Shown here piece by piece: positions 1 to 12,205 of a DNA stretch of 64,000 bases. Made by a program: the position numbers and the translations under genes. The notes under the pieces are model-generated. The model searched no databases. It was not told where the DNA came from and saw only the letters and a list, made by a program, of their open reading frames with translations. Each line of letters starts with the position of its first letter. Position 1 is the first letter of the stretch. Source of the stretch: Sequoia sempervirens (lineage: Eukaryota > Streptophyta > Pinopsida > Cupressales > Cupressaceae); the NCBI GenBank assembly GCA_007258455.2, contig VDFB02000001.1, positions 16,312,322 to 16,376,321 of the forward strand, read 5' to 3'.

Positions 1-3000
1 AAAATCCACCAATCCTTGCTCTCTACATCATAATAATGGATCATGTAGTGTGATTTGAAAAGTTGATGGAAAAATATTTATGCATTCAAATCTAGAAACA
101 TCCGAGATTTAATATTGTCGATTGTGGATATTTAATGTCTTTAAATGAAAGAACATAGACAAAGAAAATATATAATTGTTTTTTGACGAAAGACTACTTC
201 TAAAATGAAGTAAAGTGAAACTAAGTAGTTAGTGACAATGGGAATGCAAAATTGGATAAGGGAAAAGGAACATATCACATTAAAATTGATTAGTGCGTGA
301 AATAAGCATAGAAGACCTTGATGAGAATGAAACTTTTCAAAGAATAAGAACACAATTTATGAGTTGAGTAGGGAAATGGTGTAACATACATAGATTATTT
401 CTTACCATTATCTATGTAGATGATAAACAATCTTCTAGTGGCTACAATTAGAATAAAAATTTCTACCAATGAAAGGACTCTACACATCACACAAATGCGA
501 GTTTTCTATTACCTAATTTCCACATACATTGAAATTTTTTGGATTGTATATTAAAACTATTTGATAATTATTTACAAATCAATGGAAGGATATCCTAGTG
601 TGTATTGTAAAGTATACCCATGACTTAAGAGTAACAAAGAATAATATATATAAATTTGTAGAGAAATTTACTAGTCACTCTATCTCTTGCTCTATAGCAC
701 TACACTCTTCCTCCACATCTTCCAAAATTTACATGAGATCTTATGCTTCTAAGCTTCCTTATATGTAGTCCAATGGTAGTGGAAGTGGGATGATTGGTAA
801 AATGAAAAAGAGGTAAAAAATAAGTCATAGGAAAGTACCAAATATATCATATTTAATGATGACATTAAAATACCCCCTAGTTGCATTGATTAAACATAGA
901 AACTAAATTTATAGGACAAAAATGATGTGCTCTTGGTGCTGCTTTCCATTTTATAGAAAATCTAACTTCCTTGAATAAATATAGGCACATAGATCAGTGA
1001 GATCATAGTGCACAAATTGATAAGGGACATCACTAATAAAGAGGACCTATGAATCTAAACCAAGACTTTAGTTTCTAAATTGGAAGAGCATAGAATCTTC
1101 CCTTAAAAATAGAAAAGACAAACAATGAGGTAAAAATTGAAAATTATGTTAATAATATAATTGTGCTTCTCTTAAATAATTCGTTGTATCTCATTATAAT
1201 TTTACTTAAGCTCCAACATGTTGTCACTCCCTTCCTCATTAAACTATTCAATTTACAATAACCACATATCATAATAGCTCAAAAAAATTACTTGAATTTC
1301 ATGTAGAATTTTCTATGCTCAATTAATGAGTTAGTAGAAATTTATCAAAAAAATTGTGTTAACTAAATAGAAATACATCACCTTGCAAGAAAATTTTACC
1401 CAATAATAAAAAATAAAAGCCCCAAAATTATGATTTTCCTACTTTCTTGAGTTCCAAATGACTAAATTTCTCAAGTGCAAGAATGAGTTCACTTTCAAGA
1501 TTATTTTCTTTTTCCTTTGCATATCTTGGCATAAAATAAAATTCATAACATTAGCTCAACTACATAATGCCACCTAGTGTAAGTGCTAGAGTGTGTTTTT
1601 TCCAACTACACAATGCCACTTTACACGAGTCTAGGGTGCATTGTCACCAACTCCACACCACATAGCATAAAACCTAGGTAACATTTGTCCAACTACAATA
1701 ATTTCACCTTTCACTAAACCCTAACATATAAAATAAATTATTACTTTGAGTCTACATTTTTATTTCTAAATGCTACAAAAATGAGCATCAAAATCTAAAA
1801 AATTTTAGAGTTGAATTAGGGTCATGTTTGTTGTAATAAAATATAATGTAGCACAAATTAAATAAATTTTGTACATGACTATGTAAATACAATAGATATG
1901 TAGTGAGTTGTGGTAATGATGGTAGTTAGGATGATTATCTCTAAAACTAAAATCACTAAATCACTGCTTACTTTGTAGCTTCATTCTTAATATTTTAAAT
2001 TTATTTTTCTTTTATTGGCCACTATATCCTCCTCTATATCAAAGCACTCTCTATTAACACACATAGCTAAAATATCAATTCCTCCAATTGAAATGTCACT
2101 TCTCATTTCTAACAAAGGAATCTAATCACTATCCATACTTAGTATTTAGTCATTCTCAATAGTATTAATAGTATCACTTATTAAAACATTAATTGAACAA
2201 AAAATTTAGTAATGCACATATAAAAATTAACATGATATTTAAAAATTATAAGAAAGGATAGTTAAATAAATGACTACATCATAAGAGAGTCGATTGAAGT
2301 ATAAATAAAATTAGATAACCAAGACCAAATAAAAAGAAGAAGGTTATCCCAATGTGTGGAAATGGAGCTAATGTGGCACCAAACAAATAAAATTCTCCCA
2401 AGCATAAAATAAAGTAAAATTATTATTGAGGTTGTTCAAGAAAATACAATATTTTTGGAACATTCTAAAACTCTTAAAAGTTATAAGGTAATCATATTTC
2501 TTTATTGATTAAACTTGTGAGGTTTTGATTTATGGTTCTATTAAGATGAAAACAAGTACTTCAAGTAGTTTTCAATGTATCAAATCATGGTTTTTTTTCA
2601 AGATTCAATTATATATTTTTTAACTTAAATTTATTGACCTATATTTCATAGGTAGTGGTTCACATGAATCCATCTTTTTTGAGCATGAATGGTCCACTTA
2701 GTACTCATTTAATGCATGATGAAAACATACTTGTTTTTATTTGGTTTTGATTATAATTTTATTTAAAATTGAATTGGCACCCTTTTAAAATTGTCATATT
2801 ACTATCCTTTCTAATTATTTGTAAACATTATATCAATTTGTATATGTAGATTATTAGTGTTTGTGCACTCGATGTCTTAATAAATCATGCTAGTGATATT
2901 TATGAAATATATGACTAAATTCTATGTGTGTAGAGTGGTCTAATCCCTTTACTATAAAGAGGAAGTGACATTCCATCTCGAGGAATGATATGTGTCTATG

Positions 3001-3470
3001 GAGATGGAGAGTTCTTCAATATAGATGATGATGTGGAAAATAAAAACGCATAGACATTTATAATGCCAATAAATAAGACACATGATAAATGGTGATTTAG
3101 TACTCTTACTTTTAGAGGCGGCCATGTCAACTTTTGTTATTACGAAAACTCAATACATATCTCCTTTGCATATACACCATCACAAACACCGTCCCATACA
3201 AAGTTATTTTAGCCACTTTAGAATATAGGAGATATTTCTAAACACCACTGCACTTATTAACCATAATCATAATCAGAGAAGAATTATTTCAAAGATTGTA
3301 TATATAAATAAACAAATATATTTAATTTGAGGCCTCTGATTATCACCAACATATGTTGTTCTTTCAATTGGAGAATACCCAGTACTAACAGAAAGAGATG
3401 GGTTTCCTATCATTAAGTTTGATATTCCATTATTGATGAACAAACTGCACCCAGTCAGGCAAGTATACAG
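1..3470. other. AT-rich intergenic DNA, nothing recognised
   Basis: No reading frame here looks like a protein I know. The only open frame of any length, 141-353 on the minus strand, is hydrophobic, AT-biased and without motifs. The stretch is AT-rich and nearly free of CpG, as expected of old methylated repeat DNA. No terminal repeats or primer sites were found. Confidence 0.6.
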
Positions 3471-3838
3471 AGTCTGAAACTATAATCAATTGTTCTTCAC
3501 AGTAACACAAATTAGTTGCGAACAAATAATAGAGAAAATAAAATAGAATAGAATAACACGGTAGACACATATTTACATGGTAAAATTTTGACAAAATGCC
3601 AAGGAAACATCAACGGGGCAAGGTATCAATATTCTTATTGCTCAAAGAAAGCCGAAATACAATCTTCACAACTACTACTATCAATTACATTAAAATTTTC
3701 TTTGCTTTCAAGGAAAAAAGATATATAGTATATCTTCTAAATAACAACAGTCACCAAACATAGAAACAAAAAGTTGTATTCCTTTAAAGAAATTAGAAAT
3801 TTCTTTTCAAAGTAAAACTATTTTTGTAAAGTTAAGAT
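3471..3838 (-). repeat. Possible copia-type LTR fragment
   Basis: The stretch around 3570-3640 reads like the conserved U5-side block of plant copia LTRs seen in reverse: a sequence of the type GTGGAAAACCCT...CCACGG, here degraded to ACATGGTAAAATTTTGAC followed by AACATCAACGGGG. The same block is better preserved in the LTRs at 34551-35665 and 38515-39662. No ends or target duplication are visible, so this is a weak call. Confidence 0.3.
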
Positions 3839-5318
3839 TGTTGCAAGTATGAGCAAGTTTGGTGGTGTTGTCACTAATGTTTTCATTGATGTCAACATAG
3901 TATGTCGGTTGTGCATGTATAGATGAGATGCTATTGAGATGATTGTGAGTACATGGAGATATTTTTATAGTGTTGCAAAGATGTTGATATGATGGGTTAC
4001 CAAGTGCTTTTGAGAAAATTAATAAAGAGTGAAGTTAGAGTTATGTATGTGTTTAGAATTTTTTCCAGTATGTGCTCTGTGTTTCTTCTGTGTTGATCCT
4101 ATGCTTGTGCAAATATGAAGGGTTGTTTATGGGATCTTGTCGGTGATATCTCCCTACTTGTAGCTTTTGGTTTGATGGAGAGTGAAAGTTGTGATCACCG
4201 GTATGTTAACTTGTTTGATAAAGTTGTTTTTCTATGGACTGGGAGAAATGTCTTTGCTCCCTAGTCCTCTGCTGATTTGTTTCAGGTATTACATATCTAG
4301 AATAATTTTTTTAATGGTGTTCCTTGTGTTCTGACAAAGATGTTTGTGGTTTGGTGCTACGAAAGATGAGTTTTAGTATTACTGTGTGTATTTGTACTAT
4401 CTGGATGGACTGGTGAGAAGTTTTTAGGGTTTAAAGATTGTTGCAGATGAGGTAGATGCATTTGAGGGTATCTAAGATGTGTTCTCATGCAAGATGAAGC
4501 ATGTTATGTCATCCACGTATTATCTTCTTGTTGGGAATCATGTACTTCAATGTTCATTTATGTTTTCATTAGGTTTGGACAACTTGGTGTTTACACTTCA
4601 TACAAATGATTAAGAATTAATTAAGGAAGCGTGTGATTGATTTGAGACATTGTTTTGGGTCATAGTTAAGTATTGGTGTGGTCTTCTCTCATTCCTTTCC
4701 ATCATGGGAATGTTGAGTTTCTGACTTAATTTGAATTCATGAAATGAAGCATATGTAGATGACCTTGGAGAAATTTTCTAAGGTTGAAGAGGGTGTAAAT
4801 GTGAATCAAGATATTGTGAATAACTATAGAATCAAGAAGAAAAGTAGAGTTGTGCGAAAGTGAATTGAGGTAGTAGTACTTTAATGTGTTAGATTCCTAG
4901 AAGTAGTGAGTTGACGGTGTCTACAATTCTTCTAATCAAGGCTACAAATGTGTGTAACCTATTGTGGTGGATCTTTATTGTAATATTTTGTATATGTAGG
5001 AAGTGAGCCTCCCTATTAGAGAGTGAGTCCTTTCTATAGGAAGTGATCCTTTGTATGTAGGCAATGAGCCTCTTATACTTGGTTTTTCTATTACTTTATA
5101 TTGTGAGTTAATCCTCACTGTGGTTTTTCCCTCATTGGGTTTTCCACATAAATCCGATGTTTCCTCTATTGATATTGCTTTCTGTTGTCTACATTTTATG
5201 TTCATACTTAATAATAACAGAATTGAGTGGATAAGAAATTGATAAGTGTTTGAAATTTGCATTTGATTTTGGTGGCAACTAATTCACCCCCCTCTCAGTT
5301 GTCTTGCACCTATCAACA
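3839..5318 (+). repeat. 5' LTR of a Ty1/copia element (E0)
   Basis: The proposed LTR starts TGTTG and ends CAACA, a perfect 5-bp inverted end pair, two bases before a tRNA-iMet-type primer site. Near its right end (about 5117-5150) is the plant copia block GTGGTTTTTCCCTC...GGGTTTTCCAC. The right end is fixed well by the primer site. The left end is inferred only from the TG..CA rule. No matching 3' LTR lies in the window, so the length of about 1.48 kb is unconfirmed. Confidence 0.55.
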
Positions 5319-5320
5319 AT

Positions 5321-5340
5321 TGGTATCATAGATTTGGTTC
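5321..5340 (+). other. Primer binding site, initiator-Met tRNA type
   Basis: TGGTATCATAGATTTGGTTC differs by only a few bases from the classic plant copia primer site TGGTATCAGAGC, which is complementary to the 3' end of initiator tRNA-Met. It lies 2 nt after the LTR end and 35 nt before the gag start codon. Confidence 0.8.
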
Positions 5341-5375
5341 CTTGGTGAAAAGATTAACTTCTTGAGGTAGATTGG

Positions 5376-5975
5376 ATGGCGCACAAATTGGTGATCCCTA
5401 TGGTTGATGGATCTGACTAAAGTATCTGGAAAGTGTAGATGAGAGGTTACATTATCTCTCTTGGCTACAAGACCTAGAAGACTATTGAGACAAAGTATGT
5501 TTCATCGACAAGTTGTCCTACTACTGCAGATAAGGTTTTTGCTTATGAGGAGAATGAAAAAGTGTGGTATGTGATCTACAGTACTTTATCTAAGACTAAG
5601 CGAACAAAAGTTATTTCTTTGGGCACTTCTTATGAAGTATGGAAGAAGTTAGAATATATTTATGAAGGAAATGATGGAGTGAAATTTTCAAAGAAACTAA
5701 TAGGAAAGCGAAGATATGATAATTTGAAAATGGAAGAAGGTGAAGATATTGTGAGCTATTTCCAGAGAGTTGATATTGTAGTGAATGATGTGAAGATTCA
5801 AGGAGGCACTCTAATTGATGAAGATGTGATGGAGAAGATCTTGATGACCCTTCTAAAGAGTTATAGTTATAAGGTTTCAACTATTGAAGAAGTGTATGAT
5901 CCTAAGAAGTTTACTAAAGTGTGCCGTAGAAAATTGGACCCTCTTGAGAAAAGAGATAATTTCACTCATAATTAG
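5376..5975 (+). pseudogene. Copia gag remnant (UBN2-type)
   Basis: The ATG at 5376 opens a frame beginning MAHKLVIPMVDGSD, with at least two in-frame stops before it becomes open from 5562 to 5975. The residues match the plant copia gag N-terminal region (UBN2/retrotransposon gag): a W-x-x-L/I block (VWYVIYSTLSK), a tyrosine-rich helix (EVWKKLEYIYEG), and MEEGEDIVSYFQRVDIVVNDV followed by an LMTLLKSYSYKVSTIEE-like stretch. The frame ends just after LDPLEKRDN, where copia gag normally continues to the zinc knuckle. Sequence related to E1 begins immediately, so the rest of this copia element has been lost or displaced. Dead element. Confidence 0.75.
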
Positions 5976-6146
5976 ACCCACTTTTGAGTCCCCTCACATC
6001 ATTTATCCTTCAAAATAACATTTATAGGACCCTAAGACCCATTATTTTTATCTAGAGGCCCGTTTCACCTGAGAAATCACTTGAAACCCAATAAACAACA
6101 CTTAATTCTTTCATATCCCGAAAACCCACCTTCAAAAGTCAATAGT

Positions 6147-6221
6147 AGGACCCATTCATCACCTTGGGAAAATGAGTCCCCTCTGGTGGTACCCATTCCC
6201 CAAGGATGGCGAATGAGTCCC
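6147..6221. repeat. E1 palindrome pair p1-p2
   Basis: Two imperfect 34-bp palindromes start 41 bp apart: 6147-6180 (AGGACCCATTCATC / AAAATGAGTCCC) and 6188-6221 (ACCCATTCC / GGCGAATGAGTCCC). Their right arms are close to those in the other elements. Confidence 0.8.
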
Positions 6222-7042
6222 TTTTGAGGGAAAATTTAATTTTGAGTGGGAATTTGATTAATTTAACTTAAATTTTTGGTGAATGTCAGCCTCTTAGGTC
6301 TAAATAATGGTAAAATTAGGTATTGTTGCTTATAAATACTTATTTTAAGTCATTTTACACATCTTTTTGGTCATCTTTTCAAAAGAAATTTGTAAGTCAA
6401 GTCTTCTACAAGAAGTCTCATTAGGAAAAGTTGAAGTTTTAGGGCAGCAAACTAGGGTTTTTGTAGGTCTTGAAGCTCACTCTTTTTGTTAGATATTCAA
6501 AATTGAAAAGGGTTAAGGATGGATGCTTATGGTGAATCATGAAGAAACATAGGTTGAGGAGATGCAACTAGCCATCGAATTACACCTAAAAACTTGGTTT
6601 CAAAGTGATTCCATCTTCCATTTTCACTCTATCTTTAGACTAAGGTCTGCATTTTGTTTACTTTCCATTTTCATGTCATTTTATCTCATGGATGCTTATG
6701 GTGAATCATGAAGAAATATAGGTTGAGGAGATACAACTAGCCATCGAATCACACCTAAAAACTTGGTTTCAAAGTGATTCCATCTTCCATTTTCACTCTA
6801 TCTTTAGACTAAGGTCTGCATTTTGTTTACTTTCCATTTTCATGTCATTTTATCTCCTTTTTTAATGTGTTGTAAGGTTTCTAGGGTTGAGATATTGCAT
6901 TACATAAATCATATTTGCATTTCTTATTCTAACACAATAGAACAGGGCTTTTGTCATACTTCAGACTTTCCTAGTCTTTAACACATCTAAAGCTAGGGTT
7001 TTATGTATATTTTTCTCCATTCAAGGTTTAATTACCCAACTA

Positions 7043-7067
7043 GGGGTTTGACCAAGGAAAACCCCCC
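7043..7067. promoter_or_regulatory. Conserved LTR hairpin with TTTGACC core (E1)
   Basis: GGGGTTTGACCAAG followed by AAACCCCCC can fold into a stem with GGGGTTT and AAACCCC arms. The same block is at 23137-23160, 27779-27802 and 31281-31304. TTGACC fits the WRKY W-box core. A regulatory or RNA-level role is inferred. Confidence 0.5.
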
Positions 7068-7192
7068 ATTAGAAAAAAATTTAAGCTATTTTGTAGGAAT
7101 TTTCTAAGATCCTGAGTTGGGTTTCCATCAGAAATCGTTGTGCAGGTGTCAAGGTGCAGAACAAAGATTCTAAGTTGCATAAATTTAAAAGT

Positions 7193-7340
7193 GGACTAAT
7201 TAACCATGCATGGTGAATGAGTCCCTCCTTAGATGCAATTTTGAGTCATGCAGATCTTGGTTCCCGGTTGATAGAAAGTAGCTTTTGTGTAGAAAAACCC
7301 AGAACTGGGATTGATTTGCCCAGGGTGGCGAATGAGTCCT
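7193..7340. repeat. E1 palindrome pair p3-p4
   Basis: 7193-7225 (GGACTAATTAACC / GGTGAATGAGTCCC) and 7307-7340 (GGGATTGATTTGCCC / GGCGAATGAGTCCT) start 114 bp apart. In E2 and E4 the corresponding pair is spaced 115, 117 and 113 bp. Confidence 0.75.
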
Positions 7341-7707
7341 AGTCAACTCAAAATCAGACTTCATCAATTTTCCAGATTTTTCTCTAGTCTTCTTCAGTTT
7401 TCCAGGTGCACACATTTTGAAAAACAATCTTCTGTTTGGTTTAATTTGAATTCTTGTTCATTCTTTTAAGCTTTTTGCAAACAACACCATGTTTTCAAAA
7501 ATTGCATAAATATTAGGTTTTGCATACATAATCAGTCATTTATATCACTTAATTGCATTTAGATCATTTCATTTAGACATAATAACATCCTACATTACAT
7601 AATTTGAATAAACCTAGCTAGCATTTTTGGCCCTACTCTCTCCTTTTAGGTGAAAAACCCTAGAAGAGTTAGGGAGCCTTATGGTGCCAAAAATCTATAG
7701 TTCATTT

Positions 7708-7720
7708 TGGTGAACCTATG
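7708..7720 (+). other. E1 primer binding site, tRNA-Trp type
   Basis: TGGTGAACCTATG follows the LTR end TTCA by 3 nt. The first nine bases match the primer site TGGTGAACCCGACG of the N2 element, which is complementary to the 3' end of plant tRNA-Trp as I recall it. The rest has decayed. Confidence 0.55.
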
Positions 7721-7981
7721 TATTTGAACACAATATCATTCTTATTTACATTTCTATTTGCATCTTAGGACTTAAATACTTCAGTATTTTGTGTTGTTTT
7801 GCATCTTAGAACTTCTTAAGCATTACATTAGTGAAGGTATCATTTAGACTTTGTTATTGCATCACACTTTACTAAATCATTTCAATATTTAGCACTTACA
7901 TTCTATTTCTACATTGTACAAACCTAAAAACATTCAAAAAAGACAAAAAAATTAGAAAAAACTTAAAAACATCCATCCTTT

Positions 7982-8014
7982 GGGACTCATTCGCCACCTT
8001 GGCGAATTAGTCCC
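7982..8014. repeat. E1 leader palindrome p5
   Basis: GGGACTCATTCGCC / GGCGAATTAGTCCC with a 5-nt loop and a single mismatched pair. It is the best preserved of the set and lies 278 bp after the LTR end, between the primer site and the first ORF. Confidence 0.85.
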
Positions 8015-8141
8015 ACTGTAGTTTCCGAATCATAATTTCTAGATTTTAGTTTATTGCATTGCATCTTTCTATTTTCTGCAATTACCTTTGTGTTATAGTT
8101 TAGTTGTTTTTGTTTTCTTAGCATAAACTTTAATTTCTTTC

Positions 8142-8804
8142 ATGGAATTTATGGATAGTCTTAGATTTTTGCAAATTTCCTTTTTAGTATTTGTTCCTAG
8201 TTCTTTTAGATCAGATTTATCGATACATAAAAACACAAAAACTAAAACATCAAACCAACCCTTTAAACAAATGATTAAAGTTAGAAACAATATCTCATCC
8301 AGGCCTCTTAGTAGGGATGATGTTGACAAGTTAGATGAATTTCTTCAAGACTTCCTCTCACTCACTTCATCTTCTAATGCTTGCAATGAGAAACCTAAAT
8401 TACTTAACAATAAAACCTTCCTCAAACCTTTTGCATGTGAATACTTTGCTTTGTTAGATTAAGCCCTTCAAGACTTCATCTCACATAAGTTGTCCACTAA
8501 GTTTTGTTGTGACAACCTTACGATAATGACCGTTAACACCCCCAATGCTTCTCTTGAACACCTTAAACCAATAGATAATTTACCCCTCAAACCTTTTAGT
8601 CGTGATGATTTGCACTTGTTAGATTTGTCCCTTCAGGACTTCATCTCACCCAAACCATCCACTATGGTTTGTTGTGAGAAATCTAAAACGAAGGATGTTA
8701 ATGTAATTCAACCTCAACTTATTCTTTATCCACCCTCACATAAACTCCTTCCCTCTAACCAACCTCAACATACTCTTTACCCACCTAAAACCAATGTGTT
8801 GTAG
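8142..8804 (+). pseudogene. E1 gag-position ORF with ~30-residue repeats
   Basis: Two frames, 8142-8462 and 8490-8804, are separated by one TAA and are in register. I do not recognise a gag fold. What can be seen is a unit repeated three times: SRPLSRDDVDKLDEFLQDFL..., a damaged LKPFACEYFALLD-ALQDFIS..., and LKPFSRDDLHLLDLSLQDFIS..., each followed by a serine/threonine and cysteine stretch (SSNACNEK, STKFCCDN, STMVCCEK). A related unit (NPLSSDYLDILDEALKEFLS) is in E2 at 24680. Its position suggests a gag or accessory product, but function is unknown. Confidence 0.5.
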
Positions 8805-9149
8805 CAATCAAGTAATGTTACTGTTGCTCATACATATAATACCTAAAACAACTTGCAACCATGACAACCAACACAACCCTCTTTACCTTTACCCAATCCA
8901 CCTAGTGCTCCTTGCTACAACCCACACACAAAGGAGTATGATCTTTTTGAACAATTAAAGAATACTCCTACTAATATTTCCCTTTGGGATTTACTTCAAA
9001 AATCACCTAATTATCGCAACATTCTTCAAAAATCCTTAAAAAAAATCATAGTTCCTCTTGGTACCACTCTGAATGATGTCGCAACTCTAATCAAAAAAAT
9101 GAATCTTGACATTAGTTTCCATCAACACGAGCTCCCTCCTTTAGAGTTG

Positions 9150-9689
9150 TGTAAAAAAAATGAAGCTTTTATGATAATTTCTCAATACAATAAGATAGGT
9201 ATCAAATGAACCCTCATTGATAATGGTTCTACTCTTAATGTGTGTAGTGCACATCTCCTTGATCGATTACACATTGACAAGTCATAGATAATACCTGATT
9301 ATGTATCTATTCGAGGATTTGACAACACAACAAAACAACTCCTTAGGATAATTACTTTACCTATTACAGTTGGGGTGGCTACCTTACAAACTCCTATCCA
9401 TGTCATGCCTTATGATCTTTCATATAATCTTATTTTAGGTAAACCATGGATTCATGAGATGAATGCAGTGCCTTCAACCCTTCATCATATCATGAAATAC
9501 ATCCATAAAAATCATATTTATCAAGTTGAAATTGACCTCAAGCCTGAAAGTTGTTTGTGCCTTGATAAAGGAGCTACAAGTCCTCTGAAAACAATAATAC
9601 CAACATCCAACATAGACCCTCTTGAAATTGAGAAAAATAATACAGAATCGGTATCTAAATTGTTTGGAGATGATTGGGGATCTTAAGAA
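9150..9689 (+). pseudogene. E1 aspartic protease (retropepsin-like)
   Basis: The frame reads TLIDNGSTLNVCSAHLLDRL at about 9210-9270, the active-site block of plant gypsy proteases in which D-T/S-G is replaced by D-N-G. It continues through the flap region (IRGFDNTTKQLLRIITLPIT) to the second conserved block YNLILGKPWIHEMNAVPSTLH at about 9425-9487, the ILGRPWLH...PSTLH signature of this lineage. One stop after HIDKS and one at 9684 break it. It would process the Gag-Pol polyprotein. Confidence 0.75.
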
Positions 9690-10247
9690 TTTACACCATC
9701 ATTTATGGGTGAATACATAATCACACAAAAGAAAGATGAGAAACAAGACCAACCAACAATCATTTCAACTCAAAATTCTAAGCAATCATCTATCTCTTAT
9801 AATTTGGATGAAAACGCAACATGCACAACAAATTTTTATGAGATAGATTATCAATCCCCGCCTAATCCACAAGAAATGGAAAGAATTTATGGAAAAGGCT
9901 ATGAACTTGTAAAAATAATTGAATATACTAGAAAAGGATATGGAAAACATGAGCAAGGTATTCATGTTCCTATTGAACCTAATATGCAAAAGACAAAAAC
10001 TAGATTGGGATATTCTTTTTCTAAAATGACAAAACCTACTCAATGACCATCTTTGAGAATTAATGCTATTACATGTCAACCAAAGCACCAACTCACAATT
10101 AAACATCCTAAATTGCTTGATACAAACTTACCACCATCGTGGAAGTATGTTGATTGTGATGAAACTTTGAAAAAAATGTTAGGTGTTTATGATAGCACAT
10201 CCTCGCTTACTTCCTTGAAATGAATTCCTCATGCTCTAATTGTTACC
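9690..10247 (+). pseudogene. E1 protease-RT linker, decayed
   Basis: The open frame 9705-10046 is in the same register as the protease and contains EMERIYGKGYELVKIIEYTR, GKHEQGIHVPIEP and TRLGYSF, a linker seen between protease and RT in Tat/Ogre-like elements (G-[YF]-x-x-x-x-x-GLG-like spacing). No catalytic motif. After the stop at 10044 the same frame goes on weakly to 10230. Confidence 0.5.
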
Positions 10248-11215
10248 ATGCAAGAAGAAAGTGATATCATTGAAGAACCCTATGAATCTAAAGTTCCTAA
10301 ATCCAATGCTCCCCCTTTAGGAGATATAATTGATGTCCCAATGGACATTAATGATAAGGAAAAAATTATTAAGATTGGGAAGTTCCTTGACGATGAAGAA
10401 CAAGAAGATACTACCACTTTACTTCATGATTTTCCTGAAATGTTTGCTTGGAAATATTCAGATATGCTAGGAATTGACCCAAAAATTGTAACACATAACA
10501 TTGTCCTTGCTGAAATGCTAAAACCATTCATCAAAAGATATGAAAATGCACCCTAACATAGCCTTGCATGTTAAAGCAGAGCTTGAAAAACTCCTTGATG
10601 TAGGCTTTATTAGACCTATTGATTATTCTCCTTGGATCTCAAACATTGTTATAGTTGGAAAACCTAATAATCATATTAGGATATGCACAGATTTTCAAGA
10701 CTTGAATAAAGCTTGTTTAAAAGATGACTTTCCACTTCCTAATATAGAAATGATCATGCATTCAACTGCTGGACATGCTTTGTTGTCATTCATGGATGAA
10801 TTTTATGTCTATAATCAAATCCTTATTAACCCTCAAGATCAATATAAAACAACCTTTACAACTATTTGGGGAACATTTTTTTGGGTCGTGATGCCCTTCA
10901 GTCTAAAGAATGTAGGTGCAACTTATAAACATGAAATGACATTAATTTTTCATGATTACATTGACAAAATTTTGGAAGATTATGTTGATGATATCCTAGC
11001 TAAATCTTTAACATGACAAGACAATGTAAATATCCTTGGCAAATTTTTTGAACGAATACATAAATACAATATGCAATTAAATCCAAAAAAGTGTGTCTTT
11101 AGCGTAGATAGTGGTAAAATTTTGGGGTTTGTCATATCTCATAGAGGCATTGAGGTGGACAAAAAGAAAATTTATGCAATCATTAACATGCCACCTCCTA
11201 GAAATATTTCTTAGT
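10248..11215 (+). pseudogene. E1 reverse transcriptase
   Basis: 10248-10556 gives the pre-RT block (LLHDFPEMFAWKYSDMLGIDP). The frame then shifts and 10540-11016 carries RT proper: EKLLDVGFIRPIDYSPWISN, RICTDFQDLNKACLKDDFPLP, TTFTTIWGTFFWVVMPFSLKN, and the catalytic box YVDDIL at residues 148-153 of that frame (codons from 10981). After a stop the thumb continues (MQLNPKKCVFSVDSGKILGF...RGIEVD) to about 11215. Both catalytic aspartates survive, but a frameshift near 10545 and the stop at 11014 prevent a full product. Confidence 0.85.
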
Positions 11216-12170
11216 TGCACACATTATAAGGTCGAATTCAAGCTATCTAACGTTCCATTGCATCTTTAGCCAATCACACATTACCTTTCACGTATCTCCT
11301 TAAAAATGGTATACCTTTTGATTGGGATGAGGGTTGTAAATAGGCTTTTGAGAGTTTAAAGGAATACCTTGCAACCCAACCTATTTTACAACCCTCCATG
11401 CCAAATAAACCATTTATCTTGTACATCTCCACATTTTCCTATGCTCTTGCAACATTGTTGGCTCAACACGACGATCATGGAAAAGAATACCCCATTTATT
11501 ACATAAGTCAGACCTTAATTGTTTACGAAACTTGATATTCACCAATTGAAAAAAAAATTCTTGGCTCTTGTATTTGCTACTAGTAAATTGCAACATTATT
11601 TACTGAATGCCAAAATACAAGTCATCACAAAATTTGATCCTCTTAAACATCTTTTCAACAAAACAAATCTTTCTGGCCACTTAGATAAGTGGTTGATGTT
11701 AACTAAGTTTGACCTTAAGTTTGTTTCACAAAAAGCAATCAAAGGACAAGACTTAACCGACCACTTAGCTGATGCTCTTTCCTCTTTCGCTATACCTACT
11801 AATGACTCCTTTCCTGATGATAATGTCTTGACTGTTGACATTCAACCATGGGAATTGTATTTTGATGGATCTAAGTGTAGAACAGGTTTCGGTGATGGAG
11901 TGGTATTAATTCCACCTAACGGAAAACCTATTCCCTTATCTTATCGATTAAATTTCCTATGCACAAATAACACAACTGAGTATGAGGAATTGATTACAGG
12001 TTTATGAGTTGCTTTAACAATGAATGTTAAACATATCAAAATTTTTGGTGATTCGCAATTGGTTATCAAACAAATCAATGGTACATATCAAACTAAACAT
12101 GACAAGTTATTGAAATACAAGGATCTTATAATGAACTTACTGGAGACATTCAAATCATTCACCATTGATA
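11216..12170 (+). pseudogene. E1 RNase H plus second (Tat-type) RNase H
   Basis: 11216-11800 shows the connection and first RNase H: PFDWDEGCK, FILYISTFSYALATLLAQ, YPIYYISQTL, SPIEKKILALVFATSKLQHYL, and the KWLMLTKFDLKF...KAIKGQDLTDHLA tail. From about 11850 a second RNase H follows: ELYFDGSKCRTGFGDGVVLIP, LNFLCTNNTTEYEELITGL, IKIFGDSQLVIKQINGTYQTK, with the D, E and D positions of the fold visible. This extra domain is known from Tat-lineage gypsy elements. Stops at 11341, 11535 and 12005 disable it. Confidence 0.85.
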
Positions 12171-12205
12171 ACATCCCATGAAAAGAAAATTGACATGCAG
12201 ATGCA

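Larger units (their letters stand above)
5973..7704 (+). repeat. E1 5' LTR (left end uncertain)
   Basis: It is recognised by alignment by eye with the LTRs of E2 (22126-23927 and 26768-28573): the palindrome pairs, the ATTACC..GGGGTTTGACC..ACCCCCC block (7031-7067), the CTCTCTCCTTTTAGGTGAAA block (about 7636) and the end AAAATCTATAGTTCA. E2's first ~570 bp, before the first palindrome, has no clear counterpart here. E1's LTR is therefore probably truncated on the left, or diverged. Confidence 0.6.

Noticed and set aside
141..353. Hydrophobic minus-strand ORF of 70 codons
   Set aside because: AT-driven composition, no motif, no neighbours; typical of chance frames.
6501..6860. Tandem duplication at about 6520-6680 and 6685-6850 as a separate repeat element
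   Set aside because: GATGCTTATGGTGAATCATG recurs about 169 bp later with near identity, so it is a simple local duplication inside the E1 LTR, not an element.
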